In this document: positions 1 through 10,200 of the stretch, piece by piece
Layout of the letters: the number at the start of each line of letters is the position of its first letter
Numbering within the stretch: position 1 is the stretch's first letter
DNA from: Roseithermus sacchariphilus
GTDB lineage: Bacteria > Bacteroidota > Rhodothermia > Rhodothermales > MEBIC09517
Reading direction: 5' to 3'
Assembly (NCBI GenBank): GCA_003285105.1
Contig: CP030158.1
Location: 4,636,449 to 4,700,448 of the forward strand
DNA: 64,000 bases
Position numbers and translations under genes: made by a program
The notes under the pieces: model-generated
The model's input: the letters and a program-made list of their open reading frames with translations, nothing else
What the model was told of the DNA's origin: nothing
Database searches by the model: none

Positions 1-321
1 GTCGGCCTGGCGGTAGCGGTAGAGCCCCGTCGTCGGGAAGTCGAACGCCTGCGAGACGACCACCCGCTGTTCGTTGAACCCACCGGCCCCGATCCCCTCG
101 CGGGCATAGGCCACCGTGGGGGCGTCGAGGCCGAAGGTCGTCAGCCGGGCGGCACGGGCGGCCTCGACGGCGGCCCGCAGCCGGTTCAATTCGGGGCTGT
201 TCGCCTCGGCCAACCGGACGGCCTCGACCACACCCAGCCGCTCCGGTGCCGGCTGCGCCCGCAGCGGCCCCCCCAGCGCCAGCATCGTCAACAACAGAGT
301 CAGTCCCGTACGAGCGTGCAT
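1..321 (-). CDS. TolC-type outer membrane efflux channel, N-terminal part (cut by window edge)
   Basis: Only the first 107 residues are present; the frame stays open to base 1. The protein starts with a signal peptide (MHARTGLTLLLTMLALGGPLRAQ, cleavage probably after the Ala before Gln). It continues into a helix-rich stretch beginning RLGVVEAVRLAEANSPEL, the usual first helix of outer membrane efflux proteins, with later FDFPTTG. It lies 32 bp downstream of the RND pump gene on the same strand, so it should be the outer membrane channel of that tripartite exporter. The family assignment rests on N-terminal pattern plus context. The substrate cannot be judged from this fragment. Confidence 0.8.
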   Translation of the reverse strand, partial: MHARTGLTLLLTMLALGGPLRAQPAPERLGVVEAVRLAEANSPELNRLRAAVEAARAARLTTFGLDAPTVAYAREGIGAGGFNEQRVVVSQAFDFPTTGLYRYRQAD

Positions 322-353
322 CGTGCTTTTCCTGTTTACGAACGAACAGAACG

Positions 354-3300
354 TCAGGCCCCCGCCTCGGCCACGGCTTCGGCGGGTTCGAGGGCAGCGC
401 CGTCGCCGGCGAGGGGGTCCGGGCCGCCGGGGATGCGGTCGTCGCGTTCGAGCCAGTTGTAGACGGTCGGCAGCACACGCAGCGTCAGCAGCGTGGCCGT
501 GATGAGGCCGCCGATGACGACGGTAGCCAGGGGCCGCTGCACCTCCGAGCCCGGCCCGGTGTTGAAGGCCATCGGGACGAAGCCCAGGCTGGCCACGAGC
601 GCCGTCATCAGCACCGGCCGCAGGCGGTCCGTGGCCCCCTGGATCGTCGCCTCGCGCACGCCGAGGCCGCGGCGGCGCAGGTTGTTCAGGTGCGCCACCA
701 TCACCACGCCGTTGAGCACCGCCACGCCGAAGAGCGCCACGAACCCGACGCTGGCCGAGACGGAGAGGTAGAGGCCGCGCAGCCACAGCAGGTAGATGCC
801 GCCGGTGAGCGCAAAGGGCAGCGACAGGAAGATCATCCAGGCGTAGCGCATCTGCCCGAACATCAGGTAGAGCAGCCCCAGGATGATGAACAGGGCCAGC
901 GGGACGACCACGAGCAGGTGCCGCATGGCCCGCTGCTGGTCCTCGAACGCCCCGCCGTAGGTGATGAACGTGCCCGGCGGGATCGTCACCTGTTCCTCGA
1001 TGGCCCGTTGCAGGTTGGCCACGTACGTGCCGATGTCGATGCCCGTCAGGTTGATGCCCACCACCGTGCGGCGCCAGCCGTTCTCGCGGGCGATCTCGCG
1101 CGGCCCCTCCTCGGCGGTGATGCGAGCCAGGCGGGCCAGCGGCACCGTGCCCCCGCCGGGCAGCTGCACCGGCACGTCCATCAGGTCGCGGAACGTGTCG
1201 CGGAGTTCCTCGGGGAAGCGGACCACGATGTCGAAGCGGCGCTGCCCCTCGAAGACCTGGCTGACGGGCACCCCGCCGATGCCGGCCTCGATGATCTGCT
1301 GCACGTCCGCCACGTTGAGGCCGAAGGCGGCCACCGCCTCGCGGTCGATCTCGATGTTCAGATAGGGCTGGCCGGTCGTCTGCTCCACGTAGAAGTTGTC
1401 CGTGCCGGGCAGCGAGGGCAGCAGCCGGGCGATGTCCTCCGCCACGCGCTGCATCACGGCCAGGTCCTCGCCGAAGAGCTTGACGGCCACGTCGCTCTTG
1501 ACGCCGCTCGTCAGCTCGTCCACGCGCATGGCAATCGGCTGCGTGAAGTTGTAGGCCAGCCCCGGCTCCGTCTCCAGGTAGGGCCGGATCTGCTCGATGA
1601 TGCGCTCCTTCGTCATGCCCGGCCGCCAGGCGTCGCGCGGCTTGAGGACGACCCACACGTCCGTCTGGTGCACGCCCATCCAGTCGTTGGCCAGGTCCGA
1701 GCGGCCCGTCTTGGGCACGACCGTCTCGATCTCGGGGATGTGCGCCTTGAGCTGCCCGGCCAGCCAGTTGGCGTTCTCGACGGACTCCTGCAGCGTCACG
1801 CTTGGCATGCGCACCTGTTCGATCAGGATGGAGCCCTCGTCCAGCTCCGGCAGGAACTCGGTGCCGAGGAAGGGCAGCAGCGCCAGCGCCCCGGCCAGGA
1901 ACGCCCCGGCGATCAGGAACGTGCGGCCCTTCCGCTCCAGGTTCTTCTCCAGGAAGCGCCGGTAGCGCGGCTGCATCCACTCCATGACGACGTTGCGGCG
2001 CACCTTCACGCCCCGCCGGAACGCCAGCGCCGCCACGGCGGGCACGTAGACGAGCGCCAGGATCAGCGACCCCAGCACGGCCGTGGCGACGGTGATCGCC
2101 ATCGGGCGGAACAGGATGCCTTCCATCCCCCGGAACGTGGCGATGGGGACGTAGACCATCAGGATGATGAGCACGCCGAAGAAGATGGGGCGGGCCACCT
2201 CGTGCCCGGCCTGACGGAGCACCTGCACCACCGGCCGCCGGCCGCGGTCCTCCTGCAGCCGGTGCACCATGTTCTCGATCATCACCACCGAGCCGTCCAC
2301 CACCATGCCGAAGTCGATGGCGCCCAGGCTCATCAGGTTGGCCGCCAGCCCGAACTCGCGCATGCCGATGAAGGCGAAGAGCATCGAGAGCGGGATGACC
2401 GAGGCTACGATGAGCGCCCCGGTGATCTCACCCAGCATCAGCAGCAGCACGGCGATGACCAGGAAGCCGCCCTCGATCAGGTTCGTCCGCAGCGTGTGCG
2501 TCGTCCGCTCGATCAGGTCGCTCTGGTCGTAGAACTTCTCGATGCGCACGCCCTCGGGCAGGCCGCGCTCGACCTCGGCGATCTTGTCCTCGATGGCGGC
2601 GATGACCTCGCGCCCGTTGCCGCCGCGGAGCATCATCACGATGCCGGTGACGACCTCGCCCTGCCCGTCCTGCGTGACGGCGCCCTGGCGGAGCTGCCGC
2701 CCGGGCCGCACCTCGGCCACGTCGCGCACGTAGAGGGGACGGTTGCCGAGCTTCGTCACCACCACGTTCTCGATGTCAGACAGGTTGCGGATCAGCCCGA
2801 AGCCGCGGATGATGTACTGCTCGCGGTTGTGCTCCAGGTAGTTGCCGCCCGAGACGCTGTTGTTCTGCGCGATGGCGTCCATCACCTGCCCCAGGCTCAG
2901 CCCGTAGGCCCGCAGCCGCTCGGGCAGGACGACCACGTCGTACTGCTTGACGAAGCCGCCGAACGAGTTGATCTCGGTCACGCCCGGGACGGTCTTGAGT
3001 TGCGGGGCGATGAGCCAGTCCTGGATCTCGCGCAGTTGCGTCAGCGAGTAGCCCTCGCCGCGCACCACGTACTGGTAGATCTCGCCGAGGGCGGTGGAGA
3101 TGGGCCCGAGTTGCGGCGGGTCGACGCCCCCGGGCAGGTCGCCCGCCACGCTCTGCAGGCGCTGGCTGACCATCTGCCGGGCGAAGTAGATGTCCGTCCC
3201 CTCCTCGAACTCGACCGTCACGGCCGAGAGGCCGAACTGCGAGATCGAGCGCACCTCCTTCACGTCCGGCAGGCCGTTCATGGCCGTCTCGATGGGGAAG

Positions 3301-3497
3301 CTGACGAGGCGCTCGACGTCGTAGGGCGAGTAGCGCCCGGCCTTCGTGATGACGAGCACCTGCACCGGCGTCACGTCCGGCAGCGAGTTGATGGGCAGGC
3401 GCAGCAGGGCGAACACGCCGCCGACGGCCATGAGCAGCACCAGCGAGAGGGCGACGAACTTCTGGCGCAGGCTGAAGTCGATGAGGCGGTTGAGCAT
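354..3497 (-). CDS. CusA/CzcA-family heavy-metal efflux RND pump
   Basis: A 1047-residue inner membrane proton-driven pump of the heavy-metal (HME) RND family, of normal length. It starts MLNRLIDFSLRQK, typical of CzcA/CusA, with TM1 next to the start. It has two large periplasmic loops and a TM4 segment around GAIDFGMVVDGSVVMIEN. The D-x5-D-x6-E pattern there matches the proton-relay acidic residues of CzcA-type pumps. The charged C-terminal tail follows the last TM segment. It sits 18 bp after the adaptor gene and 32 bp before a TolC-type gene, so the three form one operon. Family membership is secure. Cu/Ag versus Zn/Co/Cd/Ni specificity is not decided by what I can see. Confidence 0.96.
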   Translation of the reverse strand: MLNRLIDFSLRQKFVALSLVLLMAVGGVFALLRLPINSLPDVTPVQVLVITKAGRYSPYDVERLVSFPIETAMNGLPDVKEVRSISQFGLSAVTVEFEEGTDIYFARQMVSQRLQSVAGDLPGGVDPPQLGPISTALGEIYQYVVRGEGYSLTQLREIQDWLIAPQLKTVPGVTEINSFGGFVKQYDVVVLPERLRAYGLSLGQVMDAIAQNNSVSGGNYLEHNREQYIIRGFGLIRNLSDIENVVVTKLGNRPLYVRDVAEVRPGRQLRQGAVTQDGQGEVVTGIVMMLRGGNGREVIAAIEDKIAEVERGLPEGVRIEKFYDQSDLIERTTHTLRTNLIEGGFLVIAVLLLMLGEITGALIVASVIPLSMLFAFIGMREFGLAANLMSLGAIDFGMVVDGSVVMIENMVHRLQEDRGRRPVVQVLRQAGHEVARPIFFGVLIILMVYVPIATFRGMEGILFRPMAITVATAVLGSLILALVYVPAVAALAFRRGVKVRRNVVMEWMQPRYRRFLEKNLERKGRTFLIAGAFLAGALALLPFLGTEFLPELDEGSILIEQVRMPSVTLQESVENANWLAGQLKAHIPEIETVVPKTGRSDLANDWMGVHQTDVWVVLKPRDAWRPGMTKERIIEQIRPYLETEPGLAYNFTQPIAMRVDELTSGVKSDVAVKLFGEDLAVMQRVAEDIARLLPSLPGTDNFYVEQTTGQPYLNIEIDREAVAAFGLNVADVQQIIEAGIGGVPVSQVFEGQRRFDIVVRFPEELRDTFRDLMDVPVQLPGGGTVPLARLARITAEEGPREIARENGWRRTVVGINLTGIDIGTYVANLQRAIEEQVTIPPGTFITYGGAFEDQQRAMRHLLVVVPLALFIILGLLYLMFGQMRYAWMIFLSLPFALTGGIYLLWLRGLYLSVSASVGFVALFGVAVLNGVVMVAHLNNLRRRGLGVREATIQGATDRLRPVLMTALVASLGFVPMAFNTGPGSEVQRPLATVVIGGLITATLLTLRVLPTVYNWLERDDRIPGGPDPLAGDGAALEPAEAVAEAGA

Positions 3498-3515
3498 GGC
3501 GGTCGAGGGCCGGGG

Positions 3516-4742
3516 TTATTCTTCGGCGTACTGTTCGAAGCGGCTGAGGGCCTTGAGGCTGAAGACCTGCGAGACGGCCACCTCCTCGCCGTCGCGCAGG
3601 CCGCCGGTGACGACGGCCTCCCCGGGGCCGACGCGCTCGATGCTGATGGGCCGCTTCTCGAAGGCGTCCGGCGCGGTGCGGACGAAGACGACGGGCTGCT
3701 CGCCGTCGTACGTGACGGCCTCCAGCGGGACGGCGATGACCGGGCGCGGCGTGCCGGTGCGGATGCGCAGGCTGACGGTCTGCCCGGGCCGGGGCCAGCC
3801 GGCCTCCGTCGTCAGGAGGACGTTGACCACGACGGCGCGGTTGTCGGGGTCGAGCGCGGGGTTGATCGTGGCGATGCGGCCGGTGAGCGGGTGCGGCGAC
3901 GCCGCCTGCCGCCCGACCTCGACCGTGTCCCCCACCTGCACGAAGGCGGCCTCCTCGGGCGGGACGAAGCCGCGCACCAGCACGCGGGCGGGGTCGATGA
4001 GGGTGAGCATCTCGTCGTAGGCCGTGACGGAGCGCCCCAGGTCAACGAGGTGCCGGTCGATGACGCCGCCGATGGGCGCCGTGACGGGCAACAGCGGGCG
4101 CTCCCGGTCGGTGCTGTTCCAGCCCTCGATGGTGGCGTCGCTCAGGCCCAGGGCCTTCAGCCGGGCAAAGGCGGCGCCGACACCGGCCCGGGCGCGGACC
4201 AGGTCCGCCTCGGCCCGTTCCAGCGCGCTGCGCGGGCTGATCTGCTTCTCGACGAGGGTGCGCAGGCGAGCCACCCGCTCCTCCAGGTAGGCCGCATCGG
4301 CCCGCGCCTGCAGGTAGTCCGCCGCCAGGTTGGCGAATTCGAGGCTTTCGAGCTCGAGCAGCACCTGCCCCGGGCGAACGGCCTCGCCCTCGTGCGCGTA
4401 GATGCGGGCCACCCGGCCGCTGATGGGCGCGCTGACGACGGCGTAGTGGTCGGGCGCGGGCAGCACCTCGCCCGGCAGGCTCAGCGTGTAGGGCGCCAGC
4501 GCCGCCCGCACGCGGGCCGTCCGCACGGACAGCTCGGCCGCCTGCCGCTCGTCCAGGCGCACCACCTGCACCGGCGGCCCGGCGTCCTCGCGCAGCGACG
4601 GCGGTACACCCACCTCGGGGGGCGGTGACTGCGCCGTTTCACGGTTGCCGCATCCGGCGAGCAGCAGCAGCCCGGCCAGGAGCAGGGCCGACCCACGGAA
4701 GAGTCGTCCCGGGCCATGCAGAATGAGCGTGTGGATTCCCAT
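3516..4742 (-). CDS. Efflux RND periplasmic adaptor (membrane fusion) lipoprotein
   Basis: A 408-residue adaptor linking the RND pump to the outer membrane channel. The N-terminus is a lipoprotein signal with lipobox LLAGC near residue 30. A barrel-sandwich/lipoyl half follows (around APISGRVARIYAHEGEAVRPGQ), then a coiled-coil hairpin (about residues 140-190, rich in Ala, Arg and Glu). The second lipoyl half is around VTAPIGGVIDRHLVDLG, and beta-barrel and membrane-proximal domains complete it. It is first in a minus-strand efflux operon and divergent from a two-component system. No His- or Met-rich metal-binding tail is visible, so metal specificity is open. Start chosen at the ATG giving a complete lipoprotein signal. 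Confidence 0.93.
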   Translation of the reverse strand: MGIHTLILHGPGRLFRGSALLLAGLLLLAGCGNRETAQSPPPEVGVPPSLREDAGPPVQVVRLDERQAAELSVRTARVRAALAPYTLSLPGEVLPAPDHYAVVSAPISGRVARIYAHEGEAVRPGQVLLELESLEFANLAADYLQARADAAYLEERVARLRTLVEKQISPRSALERAEADLVRARAGVGAAFARLKALGLSDATIEGWNSTDRERPLLPVTAPIGGVIDRHLVDLGRSVTAYDEMLTLIDPARVLVRGFVPPEEAAFVQVGDTVEVGRQAASPHPLTGRIATINPALDPDNRAVVVNVLLTTEAGWPRPGQTVSLRIRTGTPRPVIAVPLEAVTYDGEQPVVFVRTAPDAFEKRPISIERVGPGEAVVTGGLRDGEEVAVSQVFSLKALSRFEQYAEE

Positions 4743-4750
4743 GAGAGGCT

Positions 4751-4771
4751 GTCGTTATCCAGGGTAACGAC
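4751..4771. promoter_or_regulatory. Perfect 7-bp inverted repeat in the leader of the efflux operon
   Basis: GTCGTTA at 4751-4757 and TAACGAC at 4765-4771 form a perfect inverted repeat with a 7-nt centre. It ends about 8 nt upstream of the adaptor start codon (4742, minus strand). It could be a DNA operator or a small hairpin occluding translation initiation. Function is inferred only from position. Confidence 0.4.
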
Positions 4772-4800
4772 CGGAGCATACGTAGCCCCTCGCCCTGCTG

Positions 4801-4840
4801 CATGAGACGACCATGAGAGCGACATGAGAAGACGATGAGA
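4801..4840 (+). promoter_or_regulatory. Four 7-bp direct repeats at 11-bp spacing: probable response-regulator binding site
   Basis: CATGAGA occurs at 4801-4807, 4812-4818 and 4823-4829, and GATGAGA at 4834-4840, each separated by exactly 4 bp. An 11-bp period of direct repeats is the known arrangement for OmpR/PhoB-family dimers binding head to tail. The site lies between the efflux operon (minus) and the regulator gene (plus). On the minus strand a TATGCT hexamer, possible -10, lies about 20 bp beyond the array. The sequence pattern is direct observation; the binding protein is inferred to be the adjacent OmpR-type regulator. Confidence 0.6.
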
Positions 4841-4934
4841 AGGCGGGACCTGCGGGCGGCGCGACGGATCCCTGGCGGCTCCGGCCGAATTAGTACCCCG
4901 TTCTCGATCCGCCGGAAGCTGCTCCGCCGCTGCC

Positions 4935-5645
4935 ATGCCCGCCCCCTACCTGCTCCTCGTCGAGGACGAGCCCCGCATGGCCGCGTTCCTGCTGGCCGGA
5001 CTGGAGGAGGAAGGCTACCGCGTCCGCTGGGTGGACCGGGGCCTGCCGGCCCTGGAGGCCGTGGGCCGGGAACCCTTCGACGCCGTCCTGCTGGACGTCC
5101 GCCTGCCCGACCTGGACGGCGTCGAGGTATGCCGCCGCCTGCGCCTGCACCACCCGGCCCTCCCCATCCTGATGCTGACGGCCCTGGACGCCGTCGAAGA
5201 CCGCGTGCGGGGCCTGCGCTCGGGCGCCGACGACTACCTGCCCAAGCCGTTCGCCTTCGAGGAACTGCTGGCTCGCGTGGAGGCGCTGCTCCGCCGCGCC
5301 CGCACGGCCCCGGCCGTCTCCGAACTGACCGACGAGCCCCTCCGGCTCGACCTGACCGCACGCACCTGCACCGTCGGCGGCCGACCGCTCGACCTGACCC
5401 CGCGGGAATTCGATCTGCTGGCCTATTTCCTGACCCGTCCCGGACAGGTGCTCTCGCGCGATGAGATCCACCGGGACGTGTGGGGCCATGACTTCGACCG
5501 CGGCACCAACCTGATCGACGTCTACGTCGGGTACGTCCGCCGAAAATTGCAGGAGGCCGGCTGCCCGGACCGCCTCCAGACGGTCCGCGGCCTCGGCTAC
5601 CGGTACGTCCCCGTTTCCGCCTCCCTCCATGACGACACCGCCTGA
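4935..5645 (+). CDS. OmpR-family response regulator of the metal-efflux locus
   Basis: A 236-residue two-domain regulator. The receiver domain (about 1-120) has the acidic pocket E10/D11, phospho-acceptor Asp54 in LLDVRLPD and Lys104 in LPKPF. The C-terminal winged helix (about 135-232) shows LTPREFDLLAYFL and the recognition-helix region around DRGTNLIDVYVGYVRRKL, typical of OmpR/PhoB regulators. It is divergent from the efflux operon and overlaps the kinase gene by 17 bp, so the two are translationally coupled. CusR/CopR-like control of the adjacent efflux genes is inferred from position and the 11-bp-spaced direct repeats upstream. Confidence 0.96.
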   Translation: MPAPYLLLVEDEPRMAAFLLAGLEEEGYRVRWVDRGLPALEAVGREPFDAVLLDVRLPDLDGVEVCRRLRLHHPALPILMLTALDAVEDRVRGLRSGADDYLPKPFAFEELLARVEALLRRARTAPAVSELTDEPLRLDLTARTCTVGGRPLDLTPREFDLLAYFLTRPGQVLSRDEIHRDVWGHDFDRGTNLIDVYVGYVRRKLQEAGCPDRLQTVRGLGYRYVPVSASLHDDTA

Positions 5646-7116
5646 CCCTGCGCTGCGCCGCTCGTTCCAGCAGCGGCTGCTCCTGACGGTCGGCTCGGTG
5701 CTGGCCGTCACCTTCGTCGTGCTCGGCGTACTCGCCTGGTTTGCCGCCTCGGCCTGGCTCAACCGCTATCACCGCGACCTCCTCCTGCGCGAGGCCCGCG
5801 AAATCGCCTCGCACATCCTCACGCCGGAGGACAGCCTGGACGTGAGCCGCTACGCCTGGTACGAGCCCCACCACCGCTTCGCCGACGCCCGCATCGACCC
5901 GTTCTTCGTCCAGATCTTCTCCCCGGACGGGACGCTGCGCTACGCCACCGCCAACCTGGACGACCTCGAGGAGGCCGCCTACCCGAAGGACCTGCTCCCC
6001 CTGCCTCCCCGCGAGGCATCCTCGTTTGCCCCGCTCCACCGGCGCACCCTCGGCCCCCATCGCCTCTACTTCGAAGTCGTGCCCCTGCGCGACAGCCGGG
6101 GCCGCCTGCGGGCCTACCTGCAACTGGGACGCTACGACCCGGGCCTCGACAGCCTGCTCCGCGATGTGGCGCTGGGGCTGACGCTGGGGCTGGGTGCGCT
6201 GGGGCTGGTGCTCGCCCTGCTCGTGCGGGCCTCCGCCCGGCGGGTGCTGCGGCCGCTGGCCGCCATCACCGCCGCCACCGCCGACCTCACCGCCGCCGAC
6301 CTGTCCCGGCGCATCCCCGTGCCGGAGGACGCCGACCGCGAGACGGCCCGGCTCGCCCTGACGCTGAACCACCTCCTCGACCGCCTCGAAGCGGCCTTCG
6401 CCGAGATGCGCCGCTTCACGGCTCATGCCGCGCACGAGCTGCAAACCCCGCTGGCCATCCTCCAGGGCCACATCGACGTGGCCCTGCGCCGCGAACGCTC
6501 GCCCGACGCCTACCGGCAGACCCTGACCACCCTCCGCGACGAACTCACGCACCTGACGGTGCTGGTACGCAACCTCCTCACGATGGCCCGCCTCGACCGC
6601 GAACACCACGTCCTGCCCCGGCAACCGGTCGACCTGTGTGCCCTGACGGCCCGGGTCGCGGCCGCGTTCGAACCGGCCCTCAATGCGAAGGGCATCGCGC
6701 TCGACCTCACCCTCGACGACGACGCCCTCACCCTCTACGGGCAGCCCGACCTGCTCGAACGGGTCGTGCACAACCTGATGGACAACGCCGCCAAGTACAC
6801 CGAGGCCGGCCAGGTGAGCGTATCGGTGCGGCGGCAGGGGGACCGGGCCCTCCTGTGCGTCGAGGACACCGGCCCCGGCATCCCCGAGACGGCCCTGCCC
6901 GACGTGACGCGGCCGTTCTTCCGCGCCGCCCCGCCGGACGTGCCCGGCAGCGGCCTCGGCCTCACGCTGGCCGAACGGGTCGTCCGCCTCCACGGCGGAG
7001 GCCTCTCCCTGACCCACCGCCCCGGCGGAGGCACCCGCGCCTGCGTCACCTTCCCGCTCCACACCGCCCGCCCCACCCCGGCCGGCAACACGGGCGTGCC
7101 CTCCACACTGGCCTGA
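5629..7116 (+). CDS. HAMP-containing sensor histidine kinase
   Basis: A 495-residue membrane sensor kinase. A first TM segment lies near residues 18-42 and a periplasmic sensor region of about 140 residues follows. A second TM (around LGLTLGLGALGLVLALLV) leads into HAMP and then a HisKA domain with His269 in HAAHELQTPLA. The ATPase domain has an N box (DNAAKYT), G1 box (DTGPGIP) and G2 box (GSGLGLTLAERVV). It starts 17 bp before the end of the regulator gene. It is the likely phosphodonor for that regulator. The periplasmic region has no obvious Cys/His/Met metal motif, so the signal is unproven; metal or envelope stress is inferred from the neighbouring exporter. Confidence 0.95.
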   Translation: MTTPPDPALRRSFQQRLLLTVGSVLAVTFVVLGVLAWFAASAWLNRYHRDLLLREAREIASHILTPEDSLDVSRYAWYEPHHRFADARIDPFFVQIFSPDGTLRYATANLDDLEEAAYPKDLLPLPPREASSFAPLHRRTLGPHRLYFEVVPLRDSRGRLRAYLQLGRYDPGLDSLLRDVALGLTLGLGALGLVLALLVRASARRVLRPLAAITAATADLTAADLSRRIPVPEDADRETARLALTLNHLLDRLEAAFAEMRRFTAHAAHELQTPLAILQGHIDVALRRERSPDAYRQTLTTLRDELTHLTVLVRNLLTMARLDREHHVLPRQPVDLCALTARVAAAFEPALNAKGIALDLTLDDDALTLYGQPDLLERVVHNLMDNAAKYTEAGQVSVSVRRQGDRALLCVEDTGPGIPETALPDVTRPFFRAAPPDVPGSGLGLTLAERVVRLHGGGLSLTHRPGGGTRACVTFPLHTARPTPAGNTGVPSTLA

Positions 7117-7217
7117 TGCCCGCCCGCGTCATCTCCGCCACTCCGATTTTGCTTCACTACCCCCGGAGGCCAGATATTTACCGGCCCGTTTATCCGGAAT
7201 CCCTGAAGGTATCCCCC

Positions 7218-10200
7218 ATGCGCCCCACGTTGACCGGCCTTGCCGCCCTGTTGCTGCTCCTGCTGACGGTGCCCGACAGCCGGGCACAGCGTACCGTCTC
7301 GTACGACGAAGCCCTCTACGACGCCCTCACCTATCGCCACCTCGGCCCCTACCGGGGCGGGCGGTCCGCCGCCGTTACCGGGGTACCCGGGCATCCCGGC
7401 CTGTTCTACATGGGCGCCACCGGCGGCGGCGTCTGGCGCACCACCGACGGCGGCCAATCCTGGGACAACATCTCGGACGGCTTCTTCGGCGGCTCCATCG
7501 GCGCCGTGGCCGTCAGCCCCTCGGACCCGAACGTGATCTACGTCGGCGGCGGCGAGAAAACCGTCCGCGGCAACGTCTCGCACGGCTACGGAATGTGGAA
7601 GTCGGTCGATGCCGGCAAGACGTGGACGCCGATCGGGCTGGAGGACACGCGCCACATCCCCCGCATCCGCATCCACCCGACGAACCCGGACCTCGTCTAC
7701 GTGGCCGCCCTCGGGCACCTCTTCGGCCCCAACGAGCAGCGCGGCGTCTTCCGCTCGAAGGACGGCGGCCAGACCTGGGAGAAGATCCTCTACGTGAACG
7801 AGCACGCCGGCGCGGTGGACCTCATCCTGGACCCGTCGAACCCGCGCATCCTGTATGCCACCACCTGGCGCGTCCGGCGCACGCCCTACAGCCTGGAGAG
7901 CGGCGGCGAGGGCTCCGGCCTGTGGAAGTCCACCGACGGCGGCGACACCTGGACCGCGCTGACGGGGACGCCGAACGGCCTGCCCCGCGGCACCCTCGGC
8001 ATCATCGGCGTGACCGTCTCGCCGGCCAACCCCGACCGCGTCTGGGCCCTCGTCGAAGCGCAGGAGGGCGGCGTCTTCCGCTCCGAGGACGGCGGCGCGA
8101 CGTGGCGCAAGGTCAACGACGACCGCAATCTGCGCCAGCGGGCCTGGTACTACACCCGCCTCTATGCCGACCCGCAGGACGCCGACCGCCTCTATGTCCT
8201 CAACGTGCAGTTCTGGCGCTCCAAGGACGGCGGCCGCACCTTCGAGTCCATCGACACCCCGCACGGCGACCACCACGACCTGTGGATCGACCCGGAGACG
8301 CCCACCACGATGATCGTGGCCGACGACGGCGGCGGGCAGGTCACCACCGACGGCGGCCGCACCTGGACGACGTACTACAACCAGCCCACGGCCCAGTTCT
8401 ACCGCGTCACGACGGACTCGCACATCCCCTACCGCATCTACGGCGCCCAGCAGGACAACTCGACCGTTCGCATCCTGCACCGCTCGGACGCCGGCGGCCT
8501 CAGCGAGGCAGACTGGGAGCCGACCGCCGGGGGGGAGAGCGGCTGGCTCGCCCCGAAACCGGACAACCCGGAGATCGTCTTCGGCGGCTCCTACGGCGGC
8601 TTCCTGCAGATGCGTAACCACGCCACCGGCGAAACACGCCTCGTCAACGTCTGGCCGGACAACCCGATGGGCCACGGCGCCGAGGGCATGAAGTACCGCT
8701 TCCAGTGGAACTTCCCCATCCTGTGGTCCCGGCACGACCCGGACGTGCTCTACACGGCCGGCAACCACCTGTTCAGGTCGACCACCCTCGGCGAATCCTG
8801 GGAGATGATCTCTCCCGACCTGACGCGAGCCGACTCCAGCAAGCTCGGCCCCTCGGGCGGCCCGATCACCAAGGACAACACGGGCGTCGAATACTACGCC
8901 ACGCTCTTCGCCCTCGCCGAGAGCCCGCACGACCCCGGGGTGCTCTGGGTCGGCTCGGACGACGGGCTGATCCACGTCACGCGCGACGGCGGCCGGACGT
9001 GGACGAACGTGACGCCGCCGGCCCGCCTCCTGCCGGAGTGGGCGCAGATCAACGAGATCGTCGCCGACCCCCACCGGCCCGGCGGCGCGTACGTCGCCGC
9101 CACCCGCTACAAGTCGGACGACTTCGCGCCGTACCTCTACCGGACGACGGATTACGGGCAGACGTGGACGAAGATCACCGACGGCATCGACCCGCTGCAT
9201 TTCACGCGTACGATCCAGCCAGACCCCGCGCGGCCGGGCCTGCTCTATGCCGGCACCGAGAGCGGCATGTACGTGTCGTTCGATGACGGGGCCTCGTGGC
9301 ACCCCTTCCAGCTCAACCTCCCCGTCGTCCCGATCACGGACCTGGACTGGAAGGACGACGACCTGATCGTGGCCACGCAGGGCCGCTCGTTCTGGGTGCT
9401 CGACGACCTGACGCTGCTGCATCAGTTGAACGAACAGGTGGCCGCGAGCGACTGGCACCTGTTCCGGCCGCGCCCGACGATGCGCTGGGCCGGCGCCGGC
9501 AGCAGCCAGCCCGGCCCGCGCGGCGACAACCCGCCCGACGGGGTGGTGCTGCGCTATTACTTCCGAGAGGCCCCGGACAGCAGCGCCGTCACGCTGCGCA
9601 TCCTGGAGGCCGACGGCACGGTGATCGACAGCTTCACCCCCTCGACCGACGAGGCGCTGCCCGTCGAGGCCGGCGCCAACCAGTTCGTCTGGGACCTCCG
9701 CTATCCGGATGCCGAGACGTTCCCCGGCATGATCCTCTGGGCCGGCAACACCCGCGGCCCGAAGGCCGTCCCCGGCACCTACCAGGCCCGGCTGATCGTG
9801 GGAGCGGACTCGATGACCGTCCCCTTCGAGATCCGCAAGGACCCCCGCAGCGGCAGCACCCTCGCCGACCTGCAGGCGCAGTTCGACTTCCTGATCGAGG
9901 TGCGCAACACCTTCACGCAGACCACGCGGGCCATCGAGCAGATCCGCGACGTGCGCGCGCAGGTGCAGCCGATCCTCGACCGCCTGCCGGACGGGCCGGA
10001 TGCGGACGCCCTGCGCGAGGCCGGACGCGCCCTGCTCGACCGGATGCAGGCCGTCGAGGAGGCGCTCTATCAGACGAAGAACCAGAGCCGCCAGGACCCC
10101 CTCAACTTCCCCATCCGCCTCAACAATAAGCTGGCCGCGCTGGCCTCGACGGTGGCCTACGGCGACTTCCGCCCGACCGAGCAGGCCTATGCCGTGAAGG

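Noticed and set aside
246-4628. 1460-codon plus-strand open frame opposite the efflux genes
   Set aside because: It is antisense to the RND pump and adaptor, has Arg/His/Gln-rich composition unlike any protein family, and arises from GC-rich codon use of the real genes.
7147-7180. TTTTG...TATTTA as Bacteroidota promoter of the BNR gene
   Set aside because: The spacing of about 23 bp is longer than expected and the match is weak.
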